DNA of 64,000 bases from Viscum album (Eukaryota > Streptophyta > Magnoliopsida > Santalales > Viscaceae), in NCBI GenBank assembly GCA_963277665.1, contig OY728122.1, positions 2,121,350,024 through 2,121,414,023 on the forward strand. The letters run 5' to 3'. Every line of letters starts with the position of its first letter. The stretch's first letter is position 1. The notes under the pieces were generated by a model. The model had not been told where the DNA came from and made no database searches. It was given only the letters and a program-made list of their open reading frames with translations. The translations under genes and the position numbers were made by a program. Shown here one piece after another: positions 1 through 11,809 of the stretch.

Positions 1-1229
1 CATGAAGAAGGATGTTGCTGGTTTCTTCATGAGGTGTTCAACCTATCAGCAGGTGAAGGCAGAGCATCAGTAGCCAGCAGGGTTTTTACAACAGTTACCC
101 ATTCCCGAGTGGAAGTGGAATGACGTCGCGATGGATTTCGTGAAAGGGTTACCAAGGTCAACTCGAGGGAATGATGTAGTTTGGTTATTCATTGACAGGA
201 TTACAAAGGTTTATCACTTCTTTCCTATCAAGGAGACCTTCAGTGTTGATGAGCTGGGAAAGTTGTACATTTGAGAGATTTTAAATCTGCAAGGAGTTTC
301 ACACTCCATCATTTCATACAAGGATGCACGTTTTACTTCTCGGGTCTAGCAGGGGCTATAGAAAGCTTTGGTTACATAGGTTCTTTTGAGTATAGCTTAC
401 CATCCCCATATAGATGGCCAGTCCGAGCGTACGACTCAGGTGCTTGAGGGCATGCCCGGAGCATGTATTCTAGATTTTGGAGGTTCTTGGGAGAAGAATA
501 TACCTCTTGTGTAGTTTTCCTACAATAATATATTTCAATAAACTATTAATAAGGCACCTTATGAGGCTTTGTATTGTAGGCCATGCCGATCACCCTTATG
601 TTGGCTGGAGGTAGGAGAGGTAGCTATGCTGGGACCTCATCTTGTTCAGAAGACCACAAAGTATATAGGGATGATTCATAAGAGGGTGTCTACTGCACAT
701 TCTCGTCAGAAGTCTTACGCTAATCAGCGGAGACGACCTCTGGAGTTCAAGGTTGGGGATCAGGATTTCATATGCATCACACCGAGGACGGAACCCAAGT
801 GGATTAGGTGACAGAGTAAGCTTTCACCGAGGTATGTCGGGCCGTTGGAGGTGTTGGAGAGTGTTGGGATGGTTTCCTATCAGTTGAAGTTACCTCAGAG
901 GTACTGAGATATCCATGATGTCTTCCACGTTTCACATATTCGACATTACTTTTCAGACCCATCTCATGTCTTTCAACCTGAGGAGGTTGAGCTTGATGTG
1001 GATGCGTCATTCGCAAAGCGTCCTATTCGTATTGTTGATCATAGTAGAAGGGTTCTTCGTGTCTAGTCTATTCCTATGGTACGACTACTATGGAAGCATG
1101 GGCGAGTACATGACGAGACTTAGGAGAGGGAGGCCGATGTACGAGCTCAGTGGCCGGAGCTGTTCAGGGTTTCTTCTTCTCCGTCGTGCTAGGGAAATTC
1201 GGGGACGAATTTATTTAAGGGGGGAAGTT
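1..1229 (+). pseudogene. Element A: integrase and chromodomain end of Ty3/gypsy pol (broken)
   Basis: This is the 3' end of a chromovirus polyprotein cut by the left edge of the window. Read from base 2, it begins in the last part of the zinc-binding HHCC domain (RCSTYQQ). The integrase core follows: the first catalytic Asp is in FIDRITK, and the Glu is in GQSERTTQVLEGM. The second catalytic Asp is lost, because the usual SDRD box reads SYKD near base 330. The C-terminal GPLEVLE box is at about 840, and a type II chromodomain runs to about 1170 (SIPMVRLLWKHG, then a stop where the Trp codon was, then EREADVRAQWPELF). At least eight in-frame stops are present. The closest relative in the window is element C. 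The element is inserted into the gag of D. Confidence 0.9.
1217..1227 (+). other. Polypurine tract of element A
   Basis: AAGGGGGGAAG lies two bases before the LTR start TGTAAGAA. This is the expected position of the plus-strand DNA primer. Element C has the matching tract AAGGGGTGAAG. Confidence 0.85.
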
Positions 1230-2329
1230 TGTAAGAAACCAGACCTTGTATTCAGGCATGTTTTCCTTTTATGGTCGTTTTTTGAGAAAAAGAGGTTTTT
1301 TGGGAGGTTGTGCAGGGGCACACGGTTGGCACACTGTTTGAAAAAACCATGCATCCAGCCCAGGAAACCGTGCACCCTTGAAAGTGGGCTCCACACGGGT
1401 TGTGCACGGTTTGTTAGACCGTGAAAGAAAGTTGTGAGAATTCCATGGGTGATACAATAGCAATTGTACAGTTGGCGCACGGTTTGCACAACCATGTGGG
1501 GTAACCATGCGGCCACTTAATGTTTGGGTTTTTAAGTCCCGGGCCACTTGGGATTTCCCATTCCTCTACCATTCTTCCTCCTACTTGTCGCTCACATGGG
1601 AGTTGCAATTTTCAGAGTATGGGGGAGCTCCTCGGATTGTTTTGGAGGAAAATCGAAGGGGTTTCTTGTCAGATCGAAGGCGGTTCTCCTCGGGTAAGTC
1701 CCTATTTCGGTTCTTTGATGTTTTGGTTAGGGTTAGCCCTCTTCCTCTTTTAGTTTCCTAGATCTACAAGGGTTTCATGTATAACTAGGATTGTGTTGAA
1801 TTTAAGTGTTAAAGTTAGACCTTGTTGATGTTAGGGAAGGGTTTAAGAAGAGGTTTCAAGGAGGAGTTCACCTGGTTTGTAGCGAGTTTGGGCAAAGATG
1901 TTGATTTCGCCAAACCCTAAGAGGTAGGTGGTTTTTTGCATTTCCGTTCAAATTCTTTGAGTATTATGTGAAAAATCCACCAATATCCTTGAATGGGTTA
2001 TCGCGTGTTTACCATTTTCCCCATGTTGTTTTCTTGCCCTGCTTATGTGCCTATGTAGAGGATAATTGGTCATGAATAAGGTTGAATTTCTATGATTTTT
2101 ATGTTTTTCCCATGCATGTTCTATTTATGACCGTTTGGTCCTGTTTAGCCTGCTGGGCCACCTTGCCTATTTTCCATGCCTACTGCTATAGGATGGAGAC
2201 TTTGTATTTATGACATTCTTGATATACTGTAGACTATTAGCCAAGTATTTATATAGTTTTACCTTGGCCATATTGCAATGTTATTCTCGTTGACATGCAC
2301 ATGGCCGTGAGAACCTGGTGTAGTAGACT

Positions 2330-2870
2330 ATAAGGGGAATTTACCAAGAGATATTCCTCAGAGAGTGTTTGAGCTCTTTAGGATATATGAGGGATAGAGT
2401 GAGTGAGCTTCCTCAGAGAGACTATAACCACTTGGGGATATAAGGGGAATTGACTGAGTGATCTTTCTCAGAGAGTCCTTGATTGATCTAGACTATAAGG
2501 GGATTGACCGCGTGAGCTTCCTCATAGAGTCTTTGTATTATTGTTGAACTGTTTAGATAATAAGGGGAATTGACGGTGAGTGCTTCCTCAGAGAGTCTAT
2601 GAATGACCTAGGCTATATGGGGAATTGACTGAGTGAGCTTTCTCAGAGAGTCCTTGACCTAGGGGATATAAGAGGAATTGACTGCGTGAGCTTCCTCAGA
2701 ATTTTCTTGAACACCTTAGTCTATATGTGGAATTGACTATGAGTGCTTCCTTGGAGAGTCTTAATATTAAAAACCAGAGGAGCTAGGATGAGTGCACTGC
2801 CCTGAGGGTTGCATGTACTTGTTAGGAAGGAACAGAGGGGATGACTGCGAGTACTCTCTAGAGGGTTACC
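2330..2870 (+). repeat. Tandem array of about 55-bp units in LTR A
   Basis: Eight or more imperfect units are marked by CTTCCTCAGAGAGTC-like boxes near 2352, 2409, 2464, 2517, 2585, 2638, 2692 and 2747. Each is preceded by a TATAAGGGGAATTGAC-like stretch. Several units can fold as CTGAG or TGAG paired with CTCAG around an eight-base loop. Confidence 0.85.
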
Positions 2871-3280
2871 TGTTGTCTTTAACTATTGCTTGATATTGAA
2901 CTGTGGATTGTTTACTGCTGATTACTTCTTGTTTACTACTGAGTACTTCCTATTTAGAGCTTTCTGTACTTTACCTTCCATATAATCACCAATTGTTAGG
3001 CCTAGATCATTGGGTGGTTTCCTACTGGGATTTAGTATCACACCATGTTTGGGCCATTCTTTAGAGCCCTAACAGATTATATTGCTGCAGTTATAGATAA
3101 GGGAAAGCGCCCTTCTACTTCCGGTACTTGATTTTCTATGGAGTTGGAGAGCACGAGACCAAGCCATGTCTTGCGATGGTGAGGAGTTTATCTATTTTCA
3201 TTTTCACTTGGTTTAACACTATTGTATTTCCATCACTGTGACATGTTTGGATTCTTTCCTAGACATATGTATCTTGTATC

Positions 3281-3301
3281 ATTATATATATATATATATA
3301 T
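3281..3301. repeat. AT dinucleotide microsatellite
   Basis: About ten AT units near the 3' end of LTR A. Confidence 0.9.
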
Positions 3302-3551
3302 GATCTCGTTGTTTATTATTCCAGTATTCCGCTGTTTAGTGTTTTTTATTATTTACTGCTTCCACTGTTGTATATAATTGTTTTTCTTCCATTGTATTAC
3401 TCTGCCATAGAGGGAATAGTTTATCCACTATCACAACCAAGACCCTTACTTCTAGTGAACAGCCTCTGGCATTCTGGGAAATGCGCTTGAGGCCATGTGA
3501 CTAACCAGGTACGGGGTGCCTCTGAGTGGATTCCGGAACCGGGACGTTACA

Positions 3552-4250
3552 ACTCAGTAAGGAAACTCTCTAATAAGAAGGATCCTCTAACACCCCCGCC
3601 TGCATTGGGATGCTGAGAGAAATCATCGAAGACCTGATCTCCTGCCTGAGTCCCAACTCAAAGGCTCAGGAACTGATGAATGGGTCCCACACCATATCAA
3701 TGGAGTAGCGTGAGAGGTCTGTGAACATTGATACGTGCTAAGCCACAGTCATGCTGCCCAGCTGCAGATGAAGAATCTCTTGTATGTGCACTGCGCAATG
3801 AGTCGCTGGGACAAAATCTGCCTGAAACAGGCTCTCAAAGTCTTCCTAGAAAAGCATCACCTCATTGTGAACCTCGAGTATCAAACTCCAGCATCTGCCT
3901 ACTGCTGCCTGTAGAAGATTGGTGGAAAGGATCACCAGGAGATCGGATGGTGTCCCTACCAGTCTAAATACTCTCACCCTAGCCTCCATCCAATCCTCAT
4001 CTACCTGTGGGTCTGTCTCATACCGGATCCTGGGTGGCCTCTGGTGCTGGAAATCAGGCAACGTGATCAAGCGGCATGCACCCACAACTGCTGGGGCTAG
4101 TGGCATCAGTGTCCCAATAGGTAATGGTACCGCTGGTGCCTCCGCTGGTGCCTTTAATAGAATAGGGCCCTACATCGAGGCCTCATCGCTCGGTGGGCTA
4201 TCAGAGCGTACTATAACCGGTACCCTAGCTGGCTGTCTGGGTGGAGGCAT
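3552..4250 (-). pseudogene. Element D: 5' part of Ty3/gypsy gag, cut by element A
   Basis: The start is the ATG at 4250, giving MPPPRQPARVPVIV; a start at the same place is seen in element B. An in-frame TAG, probably from CAG, follows about 26 codons in. The capsid-like Retrotrans_gag region is clear at 3846-4050 (WMEARVRVFRLVGTPSDLL, then AAVGRCWSL). It continues in other frames to 3552 as a match to B at about 17,500-17,900. The match then stops abruptly at the end of LTR A, so A inserted here. The rest of D would lie left of the window. Confidence 0.85.
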
Positions 4251-4516
4251 ACTACAAAGAAACAGGTGCTTCATGGTCAATAAGTTATACCTAGTGAGCT
4301 GACTAAAAGAGATCACAATGAAAACTATTGAAAACACCCACACAATAATAGTTCTCGTGCAATGAGTCATAAATCCGAAGTCATAGTCTTAGTGTATGGA
4401 TACGTCAACTGCCGCACCAACACTGGGTTCCCTAAACTGATAACCATACTCACTACACTTAATACTATTATCGTTAAAATAAATATTAGAGTCCTATTTC
4501 TACAGTAGAACAGACT

Positions 4517-4528
4517 CCTCTGATACCA
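4517..4528 (-). other. Primer-binding site of element D
   Basis: The minus strand reads TGGTATCAGAGG, matching the 3' end complement of plant initiator-Met tRNA. It lies three bases inside the 5' LTR boundary. Confidence 0.9.
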
Positions 4529-5300
4529 ATTTTTCATGACCCGTCCCCTTGGGCTCATGCCATGACTACACCAAGCCCACCTTGCATAGGCCAGAGGTTG
4601 GCGACTAGCAACGAAAGTTGTCTCCCCTAAAACTGGGAAGGCATTGACTTTTTATCCTGTACACAAACTAAACCAATCACACAACAAGATACGAACACAA
4701 GTAATATCTAGAACAAAATATTGCTAAAAGTAAGTAAAAAGGTTCCATAATACAAGCCCAAATAGAAAGTACAAGAAAATTGAATGGTACAATTAAACTG
4801 AAACAACTCCTTTGAACACACTCCAAGGACAGTCAGCGTTGTCCGTCGTCTACACCAAATACAACAAGGTGCGGGGATAGCCCGTGAAGGGGTGAGTATA
4901 AAGATACTCAGTAGGGTCCTTGAGACCCTCAAGGTCTCACAAAATACACAAAGGATAAACAACAAATCATGGAAACAACTAACAACCCTAGTTAGGTATA
5001 TGCCCATACATATACCTAATTTATTAAGTATACCCATTTCATCCAAGAGGAAACCCAGGGTCCAACCCGAAATCCCAAAGATCAAATATTCCTCATGGTT
5101 GGAATACCATGAAGGTAAGTACCACACAGGTACACCCCATAGAAGAATACCACCAAGGAATTACCATGAAGGAAAAATATCACATAGGTACGGACTCAGA
5201 TCGCACCAGGGTTAACATAGGTACGATAGTAGAGAAGATTAGATGTAACTAATGAATTATATTACTTTGCTAAGAGGCCGAACCACGAAGGATCCCAAAT

Positions 5301-5725
5301 TTCAGACCCACACATGATCCTAGTACATCTTCAGACCCACACAATATCCGAGTACACCGTCAGACCCACATAGGAACCTAGTTCAATGTTAGTACATCAT
5401 CAAATCCACACATGATCCTAGTACAATTTCAGTACATCATCAGACCCCCACAAGATTCTATTACATCGTGATTACATCGTCAGACCCACACATGATCCTA
5501 GTACATCATCAGTACATCATCAGACCCAGACATGATCCTTGTACATCGTCAGTACATCGTCAGACCCACACTTGATCCTAGTACATTGTCAACACATTGT
5601 CAGTACATCGTCAGACCCACACACGATACTATTTCATTGTTAGACCCACATTAGATCCTATACATCGCCAAAACATCGTCAGACCCACACTGGATCCTAG
5701 TACATCATCAGTACATCGTCAGAGC
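5301..5725 (-). repeat. Tandem array in LTR D
   Basis: Repeated CAGACCCACACATGATCC and AGTACATCGTC blocks occur in plus-strand reading, with irregular spacing of about 40-60 bp. The array lies in the same part of the LTR as the 39-bp array of element B, but its unit has diverged. Confidence 0.85.
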
Positions 5726-5904
5726 GAGCTACAGGGTACCCGGACTATGTTTTCTCGTCTTTGGGAGAGTCTTCTCCTCAATCTACAGGTTGATAATTCA
5801 ACTTCTACGATGTCCAATGAAGAAGTATCCCAAAGGAATTTCATGTAAAATGGGGTCTCATTGAAATAGATGGTGCATCAATCAGACGCCTGGCCTGTAA
5901 GTTA

Positions 5905-7254
5905 TTATCCTTTTAGTCTCGAGGGCTCGGTTGGATTCATGCTCGATCCAACCCAACCATACCACAGCATTATCCAAATCCCAAGTAGAATACACCAAAA
6001 GGAATGTATTTCTCCAGGGTTTCTGGCTCCATAAACGATTCATCAAATGGATGTATTGTGCCAATGTTACAGCCAAAAGAACGTATAGGGTCGAAATGGT
6101 CTGGGTCCGGTCCGACCCGGTCTGACTGACCCGGCCCGACCCGCCCTGGGCCGTCATGGTCCAGGTTGGGTCGGCCCAACCCACTGGGCCCGGCCCAACC
6201 CATGCCGGGAGGCCCGACCTGGCAGCCCGGCCTGGGTGACCCGCGACGCGATGGGGCGGTCGCGGCACTGCGGGGTGGTTATGGTGTGGCGATCCGCTGA
6301 AGTGGGCCAGATGGAAAACCATTCTCTCCGCGCAGTGCTGTTGTGCGTCGTGCCTTCGCCGGCAGCTGGCTCAGCCCACTTTGTTCCCTTCATCGTTGTG
6401 GCACATGTCGCGGCCCTTCCTCGCCGGGCGGTGCGGACGCACGACGCCGTCCCTGTCATGGGTCCAACCACCGCTCTTGTGTCCCACCGGTGCCAATCTC
6501 TAGCACCGGTAGCCATCCTTCTCCATCGTGAAGAGCACATCAAAAATTACACATTGATTTTGGGAGTGGTTCGGCCATGTTCATTCGGCCCACACCATCC
6601 TTTTAGTCCCAAGGGACCGGTTGGATTCGTGCTCGATCCAACCCGACCGTACCCCAACATTATCCAAATCTTAAGTGGGGAATACCAGAAGGACCGCCTC
6701 ACTCTATGGTTTTCAGTGCCACAGATGGTTCGTCAAATGGACGCTCGGTGCCAAAGTAACAACCAAAAGAACATATAGGGTCGCAACTTGTTCGGGTATG
6801 GTCCGACCGAGTAAAACTGACCTGGACCGACCCATCCAGGGATGACCCTATCCGATTTCGGTCGGCCCGGCCCGCTGGGTCTACATCGGCCTGGGCGGCC
6901 CGGGTGCTGGGTGGCCGCGGTGCGGCGGGGCGGCCGCGGTCCGACGGTTCGTCGCGGATGGCCTGATAGCCAACCATCCTATCCGTGCGGTGTGGTCACA
7001 CACCGCACATTCTTTGAGGGATGGCTTGGCTGACCATCCTCCCTTCATCACCATGACACAAGCCATGGCCCATCCTCGCCAAGAAGTGCGGACACGCACC
7101 GCCATCCTCGTCCTACGGCCGGCCATCGCTCTTGTATCCCACCAGTGCCAATCGCCAGCACCAGTCGTCATCCTCTTCCATCGTGAAGAGCGCAATAAAA
7201 ATTACACAATGATCTGCGGAGTGGTCGGTCCATGTTCATTTGGACCGCACCCCT
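5905..7254 (-). repeat. GC-rich tandem duplication inside LTR D
   Basis: Two copies of a segment of about 0.67 kb lie head to tail, at about 5905-6598 and 6599-7254. Shared landmarks include TTGGATTC(A/G)TGCTCGATCC at 5932 and 6623, CCAAAAGAAC at about 6074 and 6764, and GTGAAGAGC at 6529 and 7184. Each copy holds a GC-rich stretch of GGCCCG and CCCGACC motifs. The two copies have diverged from each other, so the duplication is not recent. Confidence 0.85.
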
Positions 7255-7268
7255 CCCCCCCCCCCCCC
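7255..7268. repeat. C homopolymer (14)
   Basis: A run of 14 cytosines lies at the edge of the duplicated GC-rich segment. Its length may be unreliable in assemblies. Confidence 0.9.
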
Positions 7269-8249
7269 GCATTAGAACAGTAGCAATCAGCTAAAATATT
7301 TCTTGAATCATGAAGAATTGTCAACAACGGGTAAGGGGGAAATTTAAAACATCAAACCCTACCTCAGAGGTTTGTTGACCTCGATGAGGAGGGAAGGAAA
7401 GACGTCAGTTTGTCGAAGTGTCTCCAGATGAAAAACGATGAAGGCGAAGAGGGTTTCAACAATCGTCACCTCCGAAACATGATTCCAATATTGGGCTCAT
7501 GTGTCGTCCTCTTTCTTGGCTCTGAAGAACGTTCTTTGAGGGAGATGGCATTCTTAGTTTGGAGGGGAAGTTATTCATTGAAGAGGAAGGGTACGTTGTT
7601 CAATGGAAAAGATCTGCCACAAATTCTCCCCTTCTCCTTTGCCAACCAATCTTCCAAAAGAAATGAGTTTCTAATATAATTTGAATTCAATTTAATTGTT
7701 GGATCAATTAATTGTTGGAACAATTAATTGTATCACGTTGGCATAATTAATTGGATCAATTAATTGGGTCAATTTAATAGGAGTAAAGAATTAATGGGGA
7801 GTTGAGAGGTTTCACCCCCATTAAAAGGGTTCGGGTGGTCCCCGCCATTAATTTCAAAATTAGGGGTTTTAGGATCGATGGTCCCCACCTCCATAACATT
7901 CACATGGGAGGCTTCCACAAAAATAAAATAGATGTTTATTTTATTTTATTTTTATTACCATGAAAAATTGAAAAACTATCTTACACCTTCGACCTACTGC
8001 GGTCGAGGTAAAGGTCTCTATAAGAGAATACTGGTGCTGCGAGTTCAATGGTGTCCTGAGATTTCAATTCCGAGATATGGTTTAAAAGTTACAAAAACCT
8101 GCTCGTACCTTTATTGAATGTACCCGAAAAAAATTTAGCAATTTATTCTGGGCACTCCAGGCCTCGGAATTACGCGCCATCAATTTTCACGGACTTGAAA
8201 AATTCCCATATAATTAAAAAAAATTACATGGAATTTTTGGGTCTTTACA

Positions 8250-9377
8250 CTTTTGACCCATTCAATTTTTTTCAAAAGAATCATTTGTACATATTTTATA
8301 TGAAACATTTTGAATTTCATTATAGAAGTCAAAAGGAATGTTATGTTTTATCATATACAATGTTAACTATATATCATGATTTTGTAAATAATTTTTGATG
8401 TTTTTAGTCATATATATGTCTTTATGATTTCATTAAATAAAACAAACTCTTTTTATTTTGTTCTGGGAATATTATTAAAAAAATGGTCTGTAATATGAAT
8501 GTTCATTTCAACATATAGAAGAAATTTTCAGAAGGGTTGAAAAGAGTTATTGAATAATTTTATGATGAAAATGTTCATCCATATACTATTTCACTCAAAA
8601 AATTTAATTTTATAATTATATATAGAAATAATAGTGTGACCAATACAAGTTATATGATGGGTTGATCCACATTATAGATCATCAATATAGGTAAACCCGA
8701 AATAGCTTATATGAAGGGTGATCCCCATGATGGATCTCTAATTAATTGGATAATGTACCTTGTATTATAATGAAATAAGGATAAGGATTATATATTTGGT
8801 TTCCCATATGGATTGTACTGGGATTCTATTTTTTTGACAATGGTTCAAATTATGTTATGAAGAAGATTCTTTACTTCACATAAAAGTATTTTTATTTACA
8901 ATATAATAGTTTTAATGTTATATTTTATAAATGTATTTATTTTTCTTATGGAATTTATTTATTTCAAATAGGAAGAGAATAATGTGATAAATCTCATTAT
9001 TTTATTTTTTACTAAATTTTCATTACACTAAATGATCTCTTATTTTTTATGTACCTTACTAAATATATTTTGGTCCTAAAACGTTTTTAAAATGCACTAC
9101 ACAGGGTTTAAGGATGTTTAGAAATAATGAATAATTAATGGTGAAAGGCATGCATATTTTTTCATTTGAATAAAACATGTTTCATGTTAAATATTTTAGA
9201 TTATGGATGAAATGAATTATATGTATATGTGTCCACATGTACTGTGAGTGGTTATTATGTAAGGGTCATGACCTAATTAACTAAATTTAAAAATCATAAA
9301 GGCCCTTGTAACTATTGGAAAATTTATTTTTAACTAAAAACATAGTAAAATGAAATTAATAAGGTTTATTTCTTATA
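8250..9377 (+). repeat. Element F: 3' part of the 5' LTR
   Basis: This AT-rich stretch has no gene. It ends next to a good primer-binding site at 9380. The landmark AAGGGTGATCCCCATG...TAATGTACC (about 8714-8755) aligns with about 28367-28405 in the 3' LTR of F and with 50215-50285 in the 3' LTR of G. The boundary near 9377 is inferred from the primer-binding site and is good to a few bases. The upstream part of this LTR is displaced by D to the left. Confidence 0.7.
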
Positions 9378-9379
9378 GT

Positions 9380-9390
9380 TGGTATTAGAG
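9380..9390 (+). other. Primer-binding site of element F
   Basis: TGGTATTAGAG differs by one C-to-T change from the initiator-Met tRNA complement TGGTATCAGAG. It lies directly before the gag remnant. Confidence 0.8.
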
Positions 9391-10405
9391 AAATAGTTTA
9401 TATAAAATTATATTTTAGGATCATTTTAATATAAATCCCAATAAATATTCAACTTATGGTTTTGTTAAAATGTTATATCATTTAAGGAATACTATGTTTA
9501 ATTATCTAATATATAACTATTTAGAATGGTTTTCTGTAGAATAAAAAGTGATGATGAAGTAGGACTCTATTAAGACGAAAATATGCTTCTAATTTAGAAA
9601 TATAAAATCGTTTTAAATGGAAAAAATCCATTTATTACAGTGACATATCAATTGAAATGACTATAAAATGTGGTTGGGACCATGATAGATAGAAACTTGA
9701 ATTACTAATGAGTAACATGTATATAGTTCAGAATTTATGAAACATCAACCTTATAATTTTAATGGACCATCAAATCTAGTGGTATATAATATTTGGATAA
9801 ATTATATAGATAAGATATTTGATGTCATGGCATCTTTAAAACATCAAAGGTTAACCAGTTCATTGTATATTTTTCAAATTTACTTTGATCTATTGGGGTA
9901 TTTTATTGTTAATATAATAGAGAAACATGACATTGATGTCATTCAATGGGTCACATTGAAGAATTTATTCCCTGAGAAATAATTATATAAGGATGTTTGA
10001 CTCAAGATGGAGAAAAATTTATTATAGTTGAGGGAAAAATGAAATGATTATATGTCCATGTATCAAGGAATTTTGTATGATTCTCTATGTATGAACCTAT
10101 ATTTTACTCAGGATTGAATACATTTTTATAAATAGATATGGATTCTTGAGAACAAAAATGTTAGGGAAAAGTTTTTTCTTGCGTCGTGAATGTTGAGATA
10201 GTGTTTTCCTACAATAATGTTCATCAATATGATAAAGTAAAAAAAATGATAATTGTGGATATAAACTGAGAGGATAATGACATATAAGTATGAATGAATT
10301 TCCCAAACATGTACCAAGTAAGATAAAAGTAACTTTTTGGAATATTTTATATAATTAATAAAGTGTTTCTGATGAATCATGTTTGGAATTAGGGTTCATG
10401 ACTAC
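9391..10405 (+). pseudogene. Element F: decayed gag, first part
   Basis: The stretch 9737-9982 is open for 81 codons and aligns by motif to the Retrotrans_gag capsid domain of chromoviruses: FNGPSNLVV, then IDKIFDVMAS, then KHDIDVIQWVTLKNLFPEK. Downstream, LKMEKNLLELR-like sequence continues past a stop to about 10,080. The usual WW of the domain is gone (LLGYF in its place). The region is very AT-rich, with G and C lost at most synonymous and many non-synonymous sites. Element B interrupts it at 10,406, and pol resumes after 21,516. Confidence 0.75.
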
Positions 10406-10410
10406 AAAGA
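10406..10410. repeat. Target-site duplication of element B, left copy (AAAGA)
   Basis: Identical to 21512-21516. Confidence 0.95.
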
Positions 10411-11204
10411 TGTCACGACCCATCCTCGGGGCCCGTGTCGTGACTACCCCAACCCCGCCTTCCATAGGCCAGGGGCTGGCGACCATCACCAAAGGCATAA
10501 ATACTGATAAAAAGGTAAGTCATTACCTTTATGAAAGTAAAAAAAACACAACAGAGTACGCAACCGAAGTAAACACTAAAAAAAATGAGTATAAAAGTAA
10601 GTGATGGAAAGTTAATGGGCTAGTATACTAACCCAACTGTAAAGTACGATACAACTAAAGCTAGTACAACTATAGTAAAGTAAATCAGCAACCACTGAGT
10701 CATCCATCGGTAATCCAACCTGAAGGGTTGGTATAGATAGACTCCTTATCACCTCAGGTGTGACCGTCTACGCCGTGTATGTCTCACCAAGTGGTCCACC
10801 TCTGGGTACCATCCTGCTCCACAAGACTCCACCTCAATCAGTGTTGTCCATCGTCTGCATCCAACACAACATAGTGTGGGCGTAGCCCGTGAAGGAGTGA
10901 GTATACAATACTCAGTAGGGACCCTGAGACTCCATAAGGTCTCCCAAAATCAACGAAGGATAAACCAAAAAAAAGGATAAAATAATGAAGTATCAACCAA
11001 CTCTACTTAGGTATACGCCCATACATATACCTAAGTTTTAAATCACAGTTTGGCTCCAACTCTCGAGCCCAAGCCCAACCTAGTCCACACAGGAAATAAA
11101 GTCAATTACATCGATGATAATGATTGAAAGTCAAGAATCAGATCAAACAGATATACATCTTTGTATAAAGATAGAGATGATCAGAAGTAGTCACTGATTC
11201 ACCG

Positions 11205-11460
11205 TCGATGCCGAACCCACGGAGGATTCTAGTATAGTTGTGGTCGCTGCCAAACCCACGGAGGATTTAGGTACATTTGTCATCGCTGCCAAACCCAAGA
11301 GGATTCCAGTATAGTTGCCATCACTGTCGAACCCACGGAGGATTCCAGTACAGTTTTCATTACTACCGAACCCACGGAGGACTGCAGAACATTTTTCATC
11401 CTTGCCGAACCCACGAAGGATTCCAGTACAGTTGTCGTCGCAGTCGCAGCCAGCTCTAGG
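11205..11460 (-). repeat. 39-bp tandem hairpin array, left LTR of B
   Basis: Six units are marked by GAACCCACGGAGGATTCC at about 11209, 11249, 11288, 11327, 11366 and 11404. On the element's own strand the unit reads GAATCC-TCCGT-GGGTTC. This forms a six-pair stem with one G.T pair and a five-base loop. The period is a multiple of three, so long chance reading frames cross the array. Confidence 0.9.
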
Positions 11461-11809
11461 GTACCAGTACACAACACGCTCGATTCTAGGAGGGTCTGCT
11501 TCTCAATAAAAGGGGTCAATACATAAACTATCATGAAGTCCAGAGTTTATGTATCCTGAAGTTTCTTCTCATCAAAAGAAACCCAATGCAACAGACGACG
11601 CTTCAACTGGATGCCCGGTCTAAGAGTTATTGGTTTTTCCGTTCCAGGGGCCCGGTTGGAAATATGCTCATTCCAAACACAGCCACTTTCCAGTGTTGTC
11701 CAAAACTCACTTAGATTATTGAAAAATGACCGCCTCGTCGTAAGGGTCCTAGTGTCGTAGATGGCGCGTCGATCGGACGCGCGGTCGTGATGTTATTTAC
11801 ATTGAAGTG

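Larger units (their letters stand above)
1230..3551 (+). repeat. Element A: 3' LTR
   Basis: The LTR runs from TGTAAGAAACC to GGGACGTTACA, with TG...CA ends. Both ends match the ends of the two LTRs of element C, which fixes the boundaries. It is 2322 bp against about 1960 bp in C. The first 300 bp hold several CACGGTTT/ACCGTG half-palindromes. These correspond in position to the ACACGGCGTGT palindromes of C. I could not identify a convincing TATA box. The five bases after the LTR (ACTCA) should be the target duplication; the other copy is outside the window. Confidence 0.88.
4532..8249 (-). repeat. Element D: 5' LTR
   Basis: This is homologous to the two LTRs of element B over its length. 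In plus-strand reading it runs from TTTCATGACCC (normally TGTCATGACCC) to GGGTCTTTACA. It is 3718 bp against 3248 and 3013 bp in B. The extra length comes mainly from an internal duplication at 5905-7254. The expected target duplication on the right is CTTTT (8250-8254); the partner is outside the window. The LTR is inserted in the 5' LTR of F. Confidence 0.87.

Noticed and set aside
3670..3725. Hammerhead-like CTGATGA at about 3674, and another at about 10,367
   Set aside because: No GAAA core partner or flanking stems at the right distance.
6236..6778. A 180-codon frame (plus)
   Set aside because: Lies in the duplicated GC-rich part of LTR D, and the second duplicate copy does not keep the frame.
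11205..11460. CRISPR array (regular 39-bp repeats)
   Set aside because: The repeats are continuous degenerate units without unique spacers, inside a plant LTR, and the same array occurs in the partner LTR.
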